Position numbers and translations under genes: made by a program | Assembly (NCBI RefSeq): GCF_037893015.1 | Contig: NC_133663.1 | Location: 224,957,564 to 225,021,563, forward strand | Direction: 5' to 3' | Length of the DNA: 64,000 bases | Origin: Macrotis lagotis | Lineage: Eukaryota; Chordata; Mammalia; Peramelemorphia; Peramelidae | Shown here: one piece after another, positions 35,755 to 47,292 of the stretch | Layout: the number at the start of each line of letters is the position of its first letter | Position numbering within the stretch: position 1 is the first letter of the stretch | The notes under the pieces: model-generated | What the model was told of the DNA's origin: nothing | The model's input: the letters and a program-made list of their open reading frames with translations, nothing else | Database searches by the model: none

Positions 35755-38245
35755 AGGAAGAGCAAAAACAGAGAAAGAAAACTATAGATCAGTTCTCTTA
35801 ACGAATATTGATGCAAAAATTCTAAATAAACACTAGCAAGGAGATTATAACAATATATCACAAAGATCACACACTATGATTAGGTGGCATTTATAACAGG
35901 AAGACAGAACTAGTTCAATATTAGGAAAGCTATCAACATAGTTGAACATATCAATAACAAAACAATAGGAATCATGATTTTATCAATAGATTCAGAAAAA
36001 GCCTTTGATAATATATGATACCCAATTCTATGAAAAGTGCAAGAAAGCATAGAAATCAGTGGAGCCTTTCTTAAAATAAGTAATCTCCTTATAACAAACA
36101 ATAAGAGCAAGTGTTATCTGTAAAGGGAGTAAATTTAAAGCCTTCCCATTTAGATCACTATTATTTTTATAATTCTACTAGAAATGCAGGATATATCAAT
36201 AATACAAAAAAAAGAAATTACAGGAATAAAAATAAGCAATGAGGAAATACAGGTGATATGATGGCATACTTAGAGACCCCTAGAGAATTGACTAAAATTA
36301 CTAGTTGAAAAAATTGACAACTTATAAAACAAACCCGCATAAATCATCAGCATTTCTACAAACTATTAACACAACGCAGCAGGAAGAAATATAAAGAGAA
36401 ATTCCTCTTAAAATAACTACAGACAATGTAAAAACACTTGGGAGAGTACCTCCCAAGGCAAACCCAGGGTTATTGAACACAATTACAAAACACTTTCTGA
36501 ACAAAGAGCCAAATAACTGGAGAAATAAAAAATATTTATGGGTAGGCTGAATCAATATAATAAAAATGGCAATTCTACCTGTTAATTTATTTATTCAGTG
36601 ACATACCAATCAATTCCCAAAGAAGTATTTTATAGAACTAGAAAAAATAGTAACAAAATCCAACTGGAAGACAAAAGATCAAGAATATAAAAGGAATCAA
36701 TTTAAAAAAAAGGTTAAGGAAGTCAGTCTAACAGTTCCAGGTTTCAAATTATATTATGAAGAAGTAATAATCAGGGGTGGCTAGGTGGTGCAGTGGATAA
36801 AGCACGGGCCCTGTAGTGGGGAGTACCTGGGTTCAAATCTAGTCTCAGACACTTAATAATTACCTAGCTGTATGGCCTTGGGCAAGCCACTTAACCCCAT
36901 CTGCCTTGCAAAAACCTAAAAAAAAAAAAAGTAATCATCAAAACAATTTGTTACTGGCTAAGAAATAGAGTGAAGAATCAGTGGAATTGATTAGATACAT
37001 AATACACAATAAAAAATGACCATAAATACAAAGATCCAAGTTTAGGGGATAAGAACTCAATATCAGACAAAAGTGTCTGGGAAAACTAGAAAGCAGTTTG
37101 GTAAAAAATGGGGATAGGTCAACATTTTACACCTCAAGGTTGATATCATAAGTAAATTAGAGGAGCATAGAAAAAATGTGCCTGTCAGATCTATGGATAA
37201 GAGAAGAATTTATGACCAAACAAGAGATAGAAATGAGAAGTAAATTTAAAAAAAACCTTTTGCATAAATAAAACTAATGCAGTCAAAATTAGAATAAATA
37301 AAAGAAAATGTGAAAAATGTGTACAGAAAATTTCTCTGTTAAAACTTCATTTCTCAAAAATATAGGAAATTGATTCAAATTTCTAAATCTAAGAGCTATT
37401 TTCCAGTTAACCACAAATGGTAAATGATATGAAAAGTTTTCAGAAGAAGAAATCAAAGTTATCTGTAGTCACATAAAAATGTCTAAATCAATACTTATTA
37501 GAGAAATGTAAATTAAAACAACTCTGAAATATTTATTTACACCTATCAGACTAACTAGCATTACAGAAAAGGAAAAGCTCAATGCTGGAAAGGATGTGGA
37601 AGAACAGAAATTGTTGGTGGAGTTTTGACTAGTCCAACCTTTCTGGAGAACAGTTTGATTCTATGCTCAAAGGTCTATAAAACTATGCAAATCCTTTGAC
37701 TCAGCAATACCACTCCACTACAAGTTTTGTGTCCTAAAGAGATTTTTAAAAAGGAAAAAGGAACAATTTGTACAAAATATTTATAGCAGGTCTTTTTGAA
37801 TTGGCAAGGAATTGGAAATCAAGGGGAAGTCAATCAATTGGGGAATGGATGAATATGTTAAGGTATATAAGAAATTATGAACAGGAAAACTTGGGAAGAT
37901 ATATAGAACATTGTACATAGTAATAGTAATATTTTAAGGATGACCAACTTGGCTTCTTTCATCAAGATAATGATCCAAGATAATTCCAACTTAACTTGGT
38001 GATAAATGATGTATGTCTATATGGTGAAAAAATGCTGTCTTCATCTAGAAAAAACTCTGGTGGCAAATTTAAACATTTTTTTTTAAAGTCTTGATTTTTA
38101 TTGTTTTATTTAGAATTCAAAATGTCAAGAAATGATTGTCAAATTATTTTTAGGAAATATTTGGGAAATTGGGAATTATTTATTGAAATAATTGGGAAAT
38201 TGGGAAATATTTAATGAAATAAATTTTAAAATTGAAAAAATAAAA
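35755..38245 (+). mobile_element. L1 ORF2 and 3' remnant, sense orientation
   Basis: Translated pieces follow L1 ORF2 order with many breaks: an [17 protein letters not shown] start, TELVQY, NRNHDFINRFRKSL (the box before the catalytic site), then thumb and C-terminal pieces to about 37870. A 3' end with 'caattggggaatggatgaa' follows. It is the only substantial L1 here on the plus strand. A SINE interrupts it at 36774. Confidence 0.78.
36774..36930 (+). mobile_element. Marsupial tRNA-derived SINE in L1
   Basis: It is full length. The flanks agtaataatca and agtaatcatca form the target duplication. Confidence 0.93.
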
Positions 38246-38326
38246 AAGAAGAGGTTAGATAGTCACTTATCAAATATGCTATAGTGGTAGATTCTTTATT
38301 GTTTGTATTGGACTACTATGACTTTT

Positions 38327-38497
38327 TAAAAAAAAAATTTTAGGTTGTTTTTGTTTTTTTTTGCAAGGCAAATGGGGTTAAGTGGCTTGCCCAAGGTGAC
38401 ACAGCTAGGTAATTGTTAAGTGTCTGAGGTGGGATTTGAACTTAGGTACTCCTGACTCCAGGGCTGGTGCTCTATCCACTGCGCCACCTAGCGGCCC
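38327..38497 (-). mobile_element. Marsupial tRNA-derived SINE, antisense
   Basis: It is full length. The perfect 14-bp target duplication ctactatgactttt is at 38313-38326 and 38498-38511. Confidence 0.95.
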
Positions 38498-38511
38498 CTA
38501 CTATGACTTTT

Positions 38512-39180
38512 GAGGTCTTGTCTAAATGAACCTGAAATAAGAACCCTATCAACTGTGCTTCTAATAAGCTGTAATCCATTTGATATCTCTATTTGAATAT
38601 TTTCAATGATATGAAATTTGCCTTCTTAAGGTTTGCTGCTAACTCTTATTTTTAGAAAATTCTTTTTTTTATCTTGTCAAAATCTAAATATAAATTCTAT
38701 TCATTAGGTCACACTGATTAAGGTATCTTTTCCACATGATAAGCCTTTCCAATATTTGAAGATCACATTTATGCCCTCATTAACCCTTCAAAGGGAGCTC
38801 AGGGAACTGGGTTTGTTAGCTAAGAAATTATAACTCTGCTTAAGTTAGTTTAACTTTTATACTGTTAAAGGAAGCAAGAGATTATAATTATGCTTTTTCT
38901 TTAACTTTATAGCTGAAGATATTGCAATATGTTAAAGAATTATTTCTCAGTTATTCTGAAATAATTTTGCCTTTACAATCCTTCTAATTGTTTAGATTTA
39001 TTTTTTGCCTGATATTTGAACCTGTTTAAGCCTAATAATAAAATCTAGGTTTTTCTTAATTTGATAATTTCTACATTGTAGAAGATTAATTTTGGCAGCA
39101 GTTACCTTCCACTTGAACTCAGAAAGAAGATATTTATCCCACAACAAATTTTATTTGTGTGTCTATATATACTTATACAT
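38512..39180. other. Unannotated intergenic stretch
   Basis: It is AT-rich. No gene or named repeat is seen. Confidence 0.45.

Positions 39181-39267
<87 letters not shown>
39181..39267. repeat. (ac)n then (at)n microsatellite
   Basis: Forty bases of AC run directly into about 47 bases of AT. Confidence 0.98.
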
Positions 39268-39269
<2 letters not shown>

Positions 39270-39469
39270 GTGCATTTTTACAAAATATACACACATATAT
39301 GCCTGAGTATTGTTCAGTTATGCCTGGTTCATCATTATCTCTTGGACTATATTGTCCTTGGGGTTTTCCCATTTCCTTCTTCTGTGGATTATGACAAATA
39401 GTGATCAAGAATCTTGCCCAGGTACATAAAGTAAGTGTCAGGAGCCAGATGAAGTCTTCTTAATTCCAG

Positions 39470-39471
<2 letters not shown>

Positions 39472-39501
<30 letters not shown>
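39472..39501. repeat. (ca)n microsatellite
   Basis: About 30 bases of CA. Confidence 0.97.
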
Positions 39502-39504
<3 letters not shown>

Positions 39505-39796
39505 CATTCAGATCATTCAGAACTTTTTGTTTGAATTTTTCTAAGTCTTTTAATTGTCCTTTCTTTAGTCTCTCCTCTTAAGTCTCTTAAGTGACTCCTT
39601 AAGTCACTCTAATCCATCTTCCGCTCAGCTACCAAAGTGATTGTCCTTAAGCGTAGGTTTGAAAACATGTCACTTTATACTTCAAGAAATTCTCATGGTT
39701 TCTTATTACTTCAGGTAAAAAATAAAATCCTTTAATATTCAAAACTCTTCAAAATTTGACTTCTTGCTCACCTTACCAGTCTTCTCATTTGATTCC

Positions 39797-39868
39797 CTTC
39801 CATGTAGTACCACACCATCAAGCCATACCAAACTATTTATTCCTTATACACCACACTCTATCTCCAAA
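39797..39868 (+). repeat. Inverted repeat, left arm (72 bp)
   Basis: Base-by-base comparison shows that the reverse complement of 40177-40248 matches this arm at 70 of 72 positions. The arm is ordinary L2 sequence in place. Confidence 0.97.
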
Positions 39869-40176
39869 TTCAGTATCTTTGTAGTGGCTGTACCCCAAAC
39901 CATATTTTTATCTCTTGGAATATAAATTTTCCTTCCAGATTCAGTTCAAAAGTCATCTTGTTCAGGAAATCTCTTCCAGTTCCTTCAGCTCTGTATGTAC
40001 CTATGTACCTATTGTCTTATATATCATTTCTATGTATCTATTTATCTATTTCTCTATCCATCTATTTTATCTATCCATTCATTTATCTATATTTAGAATA
40101 TAATCTTCAGGAAAGTAGGGATTATTTTTTCCTTTCTTTAATATCACTAGTGCTTAAATGAAATATCTGGAAAACA

Positions 40177-40248
40177 TTTGGAGATAGAGTGTGGTGTATA
40201 AGGAATAAGTAGTTTGGTATGGCTTGATGGTGTGGTACTATATGGAAG
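40177..40248 (-). repeat. Inverted repeat, right arm (72 bp)
   Basis: It is the inverted copy of 39797-39868, with a 308-base spacer. Matching stops sharply at both ends. As plus-strand RNA the two mismatches would be G-U pairs. Confidence 0.97.
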
Positions 40249-40279
40249 ACTTAATAAGTCTTTATTGATTAATTATTAA

Positions 40280-40380
40280 GTATTATAATTTTTATTTCTA
40301 TAATTATATAATTGTAATTTATATAATTGATTATTATACTTAATTAATTATTAACACAGTAAGTTCCTTCACAGAAGATC
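40280..40380. repeat. Short AT-rich imperfect palindrome
   Basis: 'gattaattattaagtattat' and the later 'attatacttaattaattatt' are roughly inverted. It is low-complexity. Confidence 0.45.
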
Positions 40381-43300
40381 CAGAGTATACTATACTGCAA
40401 GTCTGTTGAATATCACTATTGCAAAATGAACTAACACCTAGGCAATTTATCAAACTCATAAATCTCTTTTTTCTTTTTTAAACCCTGCCTGATTGTAGAA
40501 TTGCAATTGACCAAATTTAGATATAACATTTGGACTTGAAGGAATTCTCAAGATTCATGGTATTTATTTTGGTGTAGCTTTAATACCTAAGTAAGCCTAA
40601 GGACCTTCTGGGGCTGATTAGCCAGGCCTTGTATAGGATTGAGGCAGAGAAGAATTTTCTCCTTGTTTTTTGACTAGCCAACTATCTCCAGTTTTTGTTT
40701 TCTCTCTAAAACTACAGCTATCCTCCATATCTTTGTTTAAAAAGTAATTTCACACTCTGTATTCCCCCTTCTTTTCAAGAAACAAGATGCTGATTAAAAT
40801 GGGGCAAAAAGCTGACTCTAGGCAGCCAATACTGTAAACATTCTGGGTTTTTAACTTGTTATCCTCATTTTGGTTAATGAGGATGAATGAAAAAGTTTTC
40901 TTAGGTTATGGATGTTTAGACAGAGGCCCAGAGACTTATATGAAATAGAATAGCTGTTGACTTTTTTCACAAAGACAAAAGACTCTATTATCTTTTTATT
41001 TCATCAATCATGCTTTATTAGACCAAAATATACAGTTCATTTCACATCTACAGCTTTGAATATTCATCCAGCATCATTGGATTTGATTTTATGTCATCAG
41101 AATGATGAAATATTAAAACATAAGCATTTCAAAGCATTGTTTGAAAAAGTAATAATTCCTGCTGGAAATTTACAACACTTTTTTCCTCCCTATAATCACA
41201 TAGCTGAGCTTGCGTTGTATTGAATTGCAAGGGAGTTGAATCAATCACGGAAACACACCTTTGTCTTAAATGTGGATTTCTCATTTGAAAAATATCTTTT
41301 CCAAATGGAATTAAGTGAAGCAATAGTTCTCAATTTGTGTACATTTAACTATTTTATAGAGTAAGTTAGCACATAGGATGTTTTTTCCACAACAATAATT
41401 ATTTACAATAGGTATTAATAATCACAGTTACAATCTACAAAAATGGAAGAGTTCAACATTTAGACCAGAGCACAAATGGCATTCAGTTCAATAAATATTT
41501 ATTAGGACAACTACTAGATAAAATGCTTTGTCTTATAAAGATTCTTAAATGATACATATATTTAAAGTAGCTGAATTGGCCGTTTCAATAGATTTTATGC
41601 AAATAAAACCTCATGAATCTGAAGAACATCGAGGAAGGTTCTGATCAAACTAATGAAATATGATTGTAGAATAATTTCAAAGAAATACTGAATCAGAATT
41701 TTTATGGTTACAGTTTATGATACTTTTATTTGTGATACCAGTGAACATTTATACATATTAATAAAATCAAGCAAGTTGATGAAAAAATATACAGAACTTC
41801 TTCATAGATTTATATTAAGTACACAAAATACTCAAAACACAGAATCCTGAATTATAATTTTTGAAGATGATCACATGTCATGTATCAAGGAGGTATGATT
41901 AAATGGGGTTTATAGTATTATAACATTATCTTTTCCAAAGGTCTTAATGAATAGGTGGTGTCAGTTTTGCCTGAAATACACATTCTAGTCTATTTCTTTA
42001 TTTTGGGTGACGGAGTCCAACTCCAGAAGTAAAAGATAGATGTATCCAGCTTGATTCCTTAGGAGCATGAAGATAGTCACTCCTTGACATGACATTTCAT
42101 TCAATCACTTAGTAAAACCATTAACCTGGCAACATTGCTTTTATGTCCCTGCAAAGGAATGGCTATCCCACTGGAAAAAAGGAGGATTTTGCAAGCTGGA
42201 GCTGTAGATGTCTATTATAGGCCTTGATCCATTCCATATTTATTCTGAAGTATGCTACAAATTTCCTTTCTTTTTCATAGTTTCTCTTTTTCTACCAATA
42301 ACATGATACAAGGGATATATGTTACTGGAAATTGAAGGAAACCTGTCCAAAATTCAACCTTGTTAATTATTATATGACAAACCTGGGACAAATACTTGAA
42401 CTGCTCTAAGTTTTTGGTTTTCTCATCTATAAAGTGAAGAGATGTCCATGAAGGTCCCTTCCAGCTTTAAATCTAAGATTAAATGATCATTCTTGTTTTG
42501 GGGATATTCTCCCTTGAATTACAGCTAAAACCTTTAACAATCTCTTAATTTTTACTTTCATACTTTCTGTTGATGTATATCTCCAAGTTTTTCTTGCCTC
42601 CTTGACTGGAAGAAAGATTAGATGGCAAAATTACCTCCTCTAACTTTGTAGCATTTGAGATTTTAACAAAAGGGTAAACTGAGGGAGACTTCTGAGCACG
42701 ATAACATTTTTTTTAGCAGGGGCATGCTACTTGTCAGTAAATGAGTCAGTGGTTTACCTCCACTAATGCAGAAGACCCTGAACAAAAGGACAGTTCCCTT
42801 TTTGATATAGGTTTTGGGGACTAAAGAACAAAGATCAGAACAGGGTAGATGAAATCATGGGATTAGGGACAATATGATTGATTACAAATCTGAGGTGCAG
42901 GGTGATGATTGGTTTGAAGTTTGGTAATGTGTGCTAGCAAAGAACCTCCTTCCCCTCCTTCCAACATCCCTTTTCTTTTTTGAGACTGAGAACTCCTTAT
43001 CTTGTGCAGATGTGAGAATTTTGGATAGCAAAGCAGACATCCTTGAAGACTTGATGTTACATTCTCCCAGACAATTTCACACACATTCTCCAAGACTGGC
43101 AAAATTTCTTGAGATAAGAAAGGATCAGCAATTAGATGGAATTCTAAAATTAATCCATTACAGGTCAGCCGAATTCTCAGCTAAATTCAGAGATGAAGAA
43201 CTACCACTTAAATGGTTACAGGACAAAATCAATTAATTGCAAATGGCAGCAATAAAAAATATAAAGGAGCAATCTTAATTTTCTCAATTTCTAAAAGCTG

Positions 43301-43450
43301 TCATGGAATTCATGCATCTGAGAAAGCAGAATTGCCTCCTGAGACTTTTGGATCTAGTTAGCCAGAAAATGCTTCTTCTGTTGCAGGAGGAACTCAAACC
43401 CCAAACCACCTTGTAGCATATTCACCAATTAGTCTTGCCTAAGGAGGCCC
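40381..43450. other. Repeat-poor intergenic stretch
   Basis: For 3 kb I see almost no SINE or LINE sequence, in contrast with the rest of the window. A small frame at 40957-41223 has no recognisable domain. A coding-like segment lies at 42931-43425. Confidence 0.5.
42931..43425 (+). pseudogene. Coding-like remnant, unrecognised (possible retropseudogene)
   Basis: One frame runs about 165 codons with only two internal TAA stops (near 43234 and 43276), then TAG at about 43413. The translation is leucine-rich and heptad-like, for example LKWLQDKIN and LLRLLDLVSQKMLLLLQEEL. Both internal stops could come from CAA by one change. No start, domain or poly-A tail identifies a parent gene. It may be chance or a pseudogene. 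Confidence 0.3.
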
Positions 43451-43466
43451 TGAGCACTTTTGTTTC

Positions 43467-44035
43467 TTTTTTTTTTAATATTTATTTATTCCCTTTTTGT
43501 ACAATAATGTTTTTTATACATTAATAAAATATTCTTGTTTAAGAGTAAACAGAATACCCCTCCCCCCACAAAATATAGACTCGCTTGAGCAATAAAGTAA
43601 AGGGAGAGAAAAAAATTAAAATAAAAAAAGATAATAGTAATAATTGTAGGTATGCCCAGGTGGCGCAATAGAAGGAGCCCCAGCCCTGGAGCCAGGAGGA
43701 CCAGAGTCCATATCTGGCCCCATACACCCAACAATCACCCAGCCATGTGACATGCAAGCCACCCCAACCCCACTGCCCTGCAAAAACCAAAAAGAAAAAG
43801 AAAAAAAGACCAAAAATAAAATAAAATAGTAATAATAGTAGGGGTGGCTGGGTGGCAGACAGAGGCATTGGCCCTTGAGCCAGGAGCACTCAGGTCCAAA
43901 TCCAGCCTCAGACACCCAACAATCACTCTGCTATGCGGCTCCAGGCAGGCCATGCAGCCCCATTTGCCCTGCACTTCTCCCCAAATAATAATAATAAATG
44001 TGCTTCAGTCTTTGTTCCAACACCAACAACTCTGT
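43467..44035 (-). mobile_element. 5'-truncated half-L1 3' region with two SINE modules
   Basis: The perfect 12-bp target duplication cacttttgtttc is at 43455-43466 and 44036-44047. The body matches the 3' end of the element at 23760-25755 ('atacattaataaaatattct', 'cttgtttaagagtaaac'). Two SINE-derived modules at 43646-43800 and 43840-43985 sit in the same places and share the same unusual substitutions. Confidence 0.9.
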
Positions 44036-44312
44036 CACTTTTGTTTCCATAGTGATAAAGGACAGTATATTCATATTCACTACCCCCTTTTCCTCACAGA
44101 CCCCTCCTGCTCTGCTCTTTCTGTTTGAGTCTCTGCCTGCATACTGAAGACCTAATGTCCTTCCTGAAATGTCTTCATTGACTTAAGAATTTTTCATGAC
44201 AGTAGATGGTGTTTATGGTAGCTTTTCAGGTTTGCTATATCAGTACCTGAACTCTTTACATGAAACTTGGGATGTCCAGAGGGATGTTCATAGGGATCCT
44301 AGTTCACCTCTT

Positions 44313-44467
44313 TTTTTTTTTTTTTTTTTGCAAGGCAGTAGGGTTAAGTGGCTTGCCCAAGGCCACACAGCTAGGTAATTATTAAGTATCTGAGGTCGGA
44401 TTTGAACTCAGGTACTCCTGACTCCAAGGCCAGTTGCTCTATCCACTGCGCCACCTAGCTGCCCCCC
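44313..44467 (-). mobile_element. Marsupial tRNA-derived SINE, antisense
   Basis: It is full length with a long T-run. The flanks agttcacctctt and aattcacttctt form an imperfect duplication. Confidence 0.93.
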
Positions 44468-44613
44468 AATTCACTTCTTAATTGAGATTCACCAGCACAT
44501 TCAACTTCCAGAAAAATATGCTCTGAGGTGGGGAGAAACCCATGTGCTTTTAGTTTAGTATCTATCACTAGGCAGTAATTCCCCAAAAATGGAACTGTTT
44601 GCATTTGTTTTGT

Positions 44614-44770
44614 TTTTTTTTTTTTTAGACTTTTTCAAGGCAATGGGGTTAAGTGGCTTGCCCAAGGCCACACAGCTAGGTAATTATTAAGTGTCTGAGG
44701 TCAGATTTGAACCCAGGTACTCCTGACTCCAAGGCCGGTGCTCTATTCACTCCACCACCTAGCCTACCCT
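44614..44770 (-). mobile_element. Marsupial tRNA-derived SINE, antisense
   Basis: It is full length. The flanks gcatttgttttgt and gcatttgcttttgt form the target duplication. Confidence 0.93.
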
Positions 44771-45129
44771 GCATTTGCTTTTGTCAAAAGACATTCTACT
44801 CTTTATCCTAACTTCCCATTTCATTATGTCTTTGAGTGGGATACTTGCCAGGAGTGTCTTGACTGTGTCTTCCAACAAATGCATCATTCACTCATTCTTT
44901 TATACCAGAGTAAAACAGATACACTCCTAGGGGAATGGGATAGCTTAGAAACAAAGGGATCTCTGATGAACATGGCTCTTTAGTACTGCATAACATGCTC
45001 AAAGAATCAAACATGATTAGTGCATGTGATAACAAGATGAAATTATAATTCTATAGGCTTTTCAAATGAATAGCTCATTAATAGCACACATTTCTTGTCT
45101 CGAAACTTAACTACCACAAACAAGGCTCA

Positions 45130-45330
45130 GAAGTACCTCTTCTCTGACCTGGGATCACTCAGCATGGCAGAGGACAAAACACAGGACTTGCAATCACAGG
45201 ACCTAGTCTTGCCTGTGTCACTTGCTACCTGTATGACCCTGAGCAAGTTAATTAACCTTTTGAGGTCTCAGTTTTCCCCATCTGTAAAGAGGAGAGATAT
45301 GGACTAAGGTCCCTTTTAACCCTAGGTCTG
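45130..45330 (+). mobile_element. MIR-class SINE
   Basis: 'tacctgtatgaccctgagca' and 'tctcagttttccccatctgt' with 'gactaaggtcccttttaacc' follow MIR order. Confidence 0.65.
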
Positions 45331-45489
45331 GGATATAATGTCTTGTCTATGTCTTCCCCCAGCTCTTTCTCCAACTCATTCTTCTCCCCTCTCCTCCCTC
45401 CAGTTTACCTAAAATACTAAATGAGTGAATGGTAAATAGTTAGCATGTCCTCTGTGGGACTTAGCATCAGAATTTTGCCTGCTCTAATG

Positions 45490-45742
45490 GTTTGTGGTTT
45501 GTTGTTGTTTAGTCTCATAGAACTCTCTGTGACAACCCTTTGAAGTTTTCTTGGTAAATATACTGGAATGGTTTGCCATTTCCTTCTCCAGCTCATTTTA
45601 CATATGAACTGAGGCAAACAGGTTCAAGTGATTTGCTCAAGGTCACATAGTGAGTAAATGTCTGAGGTTGAATTTGAACTCATGATGATGAGTCTTCCTA
45701 ATTCTAAGCCCAGTGCTCACTGTACCAACCAGCTGCCTTGAT
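45490..45742 (-). mobile_element. RTE-tailed SINE, antisense
   Basis: 'gtttgccatttccttctcca', 'caaacaggttcaagtgattt' and 'tactgtaccaaccagctgcc'-like sequence give a full complement. Confidence 0.85.
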
Positions 45743-45769
45743 GTTGGAAAATTGCTTTAAATCTAGGTT

Positions 45770-45930
45770 TTCATTTGAGCCTTACTGTAACATTGTGAGG
45801 TAGTGCTATCATTATTCTCATTTTAGAGAGATTAGGTGACTTAGGAAACACAGGTAATATATTTGAGGTTAGATTCCAACCCAGGTCCTCCAATTTCCAA
45901 GACCAAACATAGTGATTATATCATGCAGTA
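45770..45930 (-). mobile_element. MIR-class SINE, antisense
   Basis: 'cattattctcattttagaga' and 'ttccaacccaggtcctccaa' occur in complement order. Confidence 0.6.
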
Positions 45931-47246
45931 TTTATTAGACTATAAATGACCTTGTAGGTTGTCTAGGCTGATGGTATCAAACTTAAATAGAATTGGGGTA
46001 TATAGGGATCCCTACAGCTGTACAGTGACTTAGAATAATCATATATCAAAATTATCTTTGTTCTGTTGTATTTTCAATTATTATTTTAAGCATTTCCAAA
46101 TTACATTTTAATCTGTTTCTGGATGCAAACCTGAAGGTCTAGCCCACCTTCTTAACACAGGTTCAAGGAGGTGTAACTCCTTGAGGTCACACAGCTAACA
46201 AATGAAAAAATAATGAACCCAGGACCCTTGATACCATGAGTAAAAATCAAACAAACAGAAACCAAAACCTCATGTATTGCAGAGTAGTCTAGATTCAATG
46301 ATTTTCATGCAACTTGAACATTAACTAACCACTTAGAAAGAATTATTCACATCTGTTGCCTTGACATGAATTCTTTCTTTACAATTCCCTAGCCCTCACA
46401 ACACTATGATTTTGAGCAGGGTGGATTTGGTTGCTAAGCTTTGTGGATCAGGCTGATTGCTTTTTAATAGATCTTTAAGCTGAAAACTGAATCTTATTTA
46501 CTAATATCTTAGTCACGGAGGTCCCAACTGAAGTGGAAAAGTTAAATTTAAATTTCTAAATGGGTACTGAGAGTTGACTTCCCCTACAGAGTAAGTGGAT
46601 TCAGCTAAAACAAAAGATGTAAAAGTCCCACATTAAAATTTATAGCCCAGGGTTCGTGTTAAGCCTCCCTGAATTCTTACCAAGTGGACTCTCTCTGCCT
46701 CCTCTGTGGATTGGGATCAGAAAATAAGATTTAATCATAACTCTCAGATTTAAAGTTGAGATAATAAGAAGGTAGGATGGAGCCTATGGTAGCTGTTACC
46801 TTTATCTGTCCTTGGATTCCTGATGTGCCCTAAATTCTCTGTGTGTTTAGATTGCACAGATATATGTACTACATTGTTAATGTGGCCTGCAAGAACATGT
46901 AAAAGCCTTGCAGGTCACAGGAAGCCTAGAGAAGCAGAGAAATGTGGTTTGCATTTATATTCTTGGTCTCTCAACATAAACAACAACACTTGAGGTTTCT
47001 CCCTCCTTTATTAATTGGGAAGTAGGGGGCTGTGTATCAATTTTGTTTAATGTCTTAGCCTGGAGGTTTTCCTTTTTAAATGTAAACAGGATGAAAAATA
47101 TACTGCCTTAAACAGTAGTTGAGCCCATTCCTAACAAAATATTTTATATTGTAATTGGCTCAGAAGGCACTTTTCCTAATACTCCTGAGCAACTTTGATA
47201 CAGATAATGGAGATGTCTTAGAGTCAATACCTACTGACCCTGCACA

Positions 47247-47292
<46 letters not shown>

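Larger units (their letters stand above)
39505..40275 (+). mobile_element. L2 LINE 3' fragment with an internal inverted copy
   Basis: It is in L2 3' order: 'aatcctttaatattcaaaac', 'accaaactatttattcctt', 'accacactctatctccaaa', a (tcta)-rich patch near 40030-40090, 'ttcaggaaagtagggattat', then the tail 'ttaataagtctttattgatt'. A 72-bp inverted copy of its own sequence sits near the tail (40177-40248). Confidence 0.72.

Noticed and set aside
40957..41223. 88-codon frame in repeat-poor DNA
   Set aside because: It has no domain, no splice context and no codon pattern that I can see. It is kept only as part of the unannotated block.
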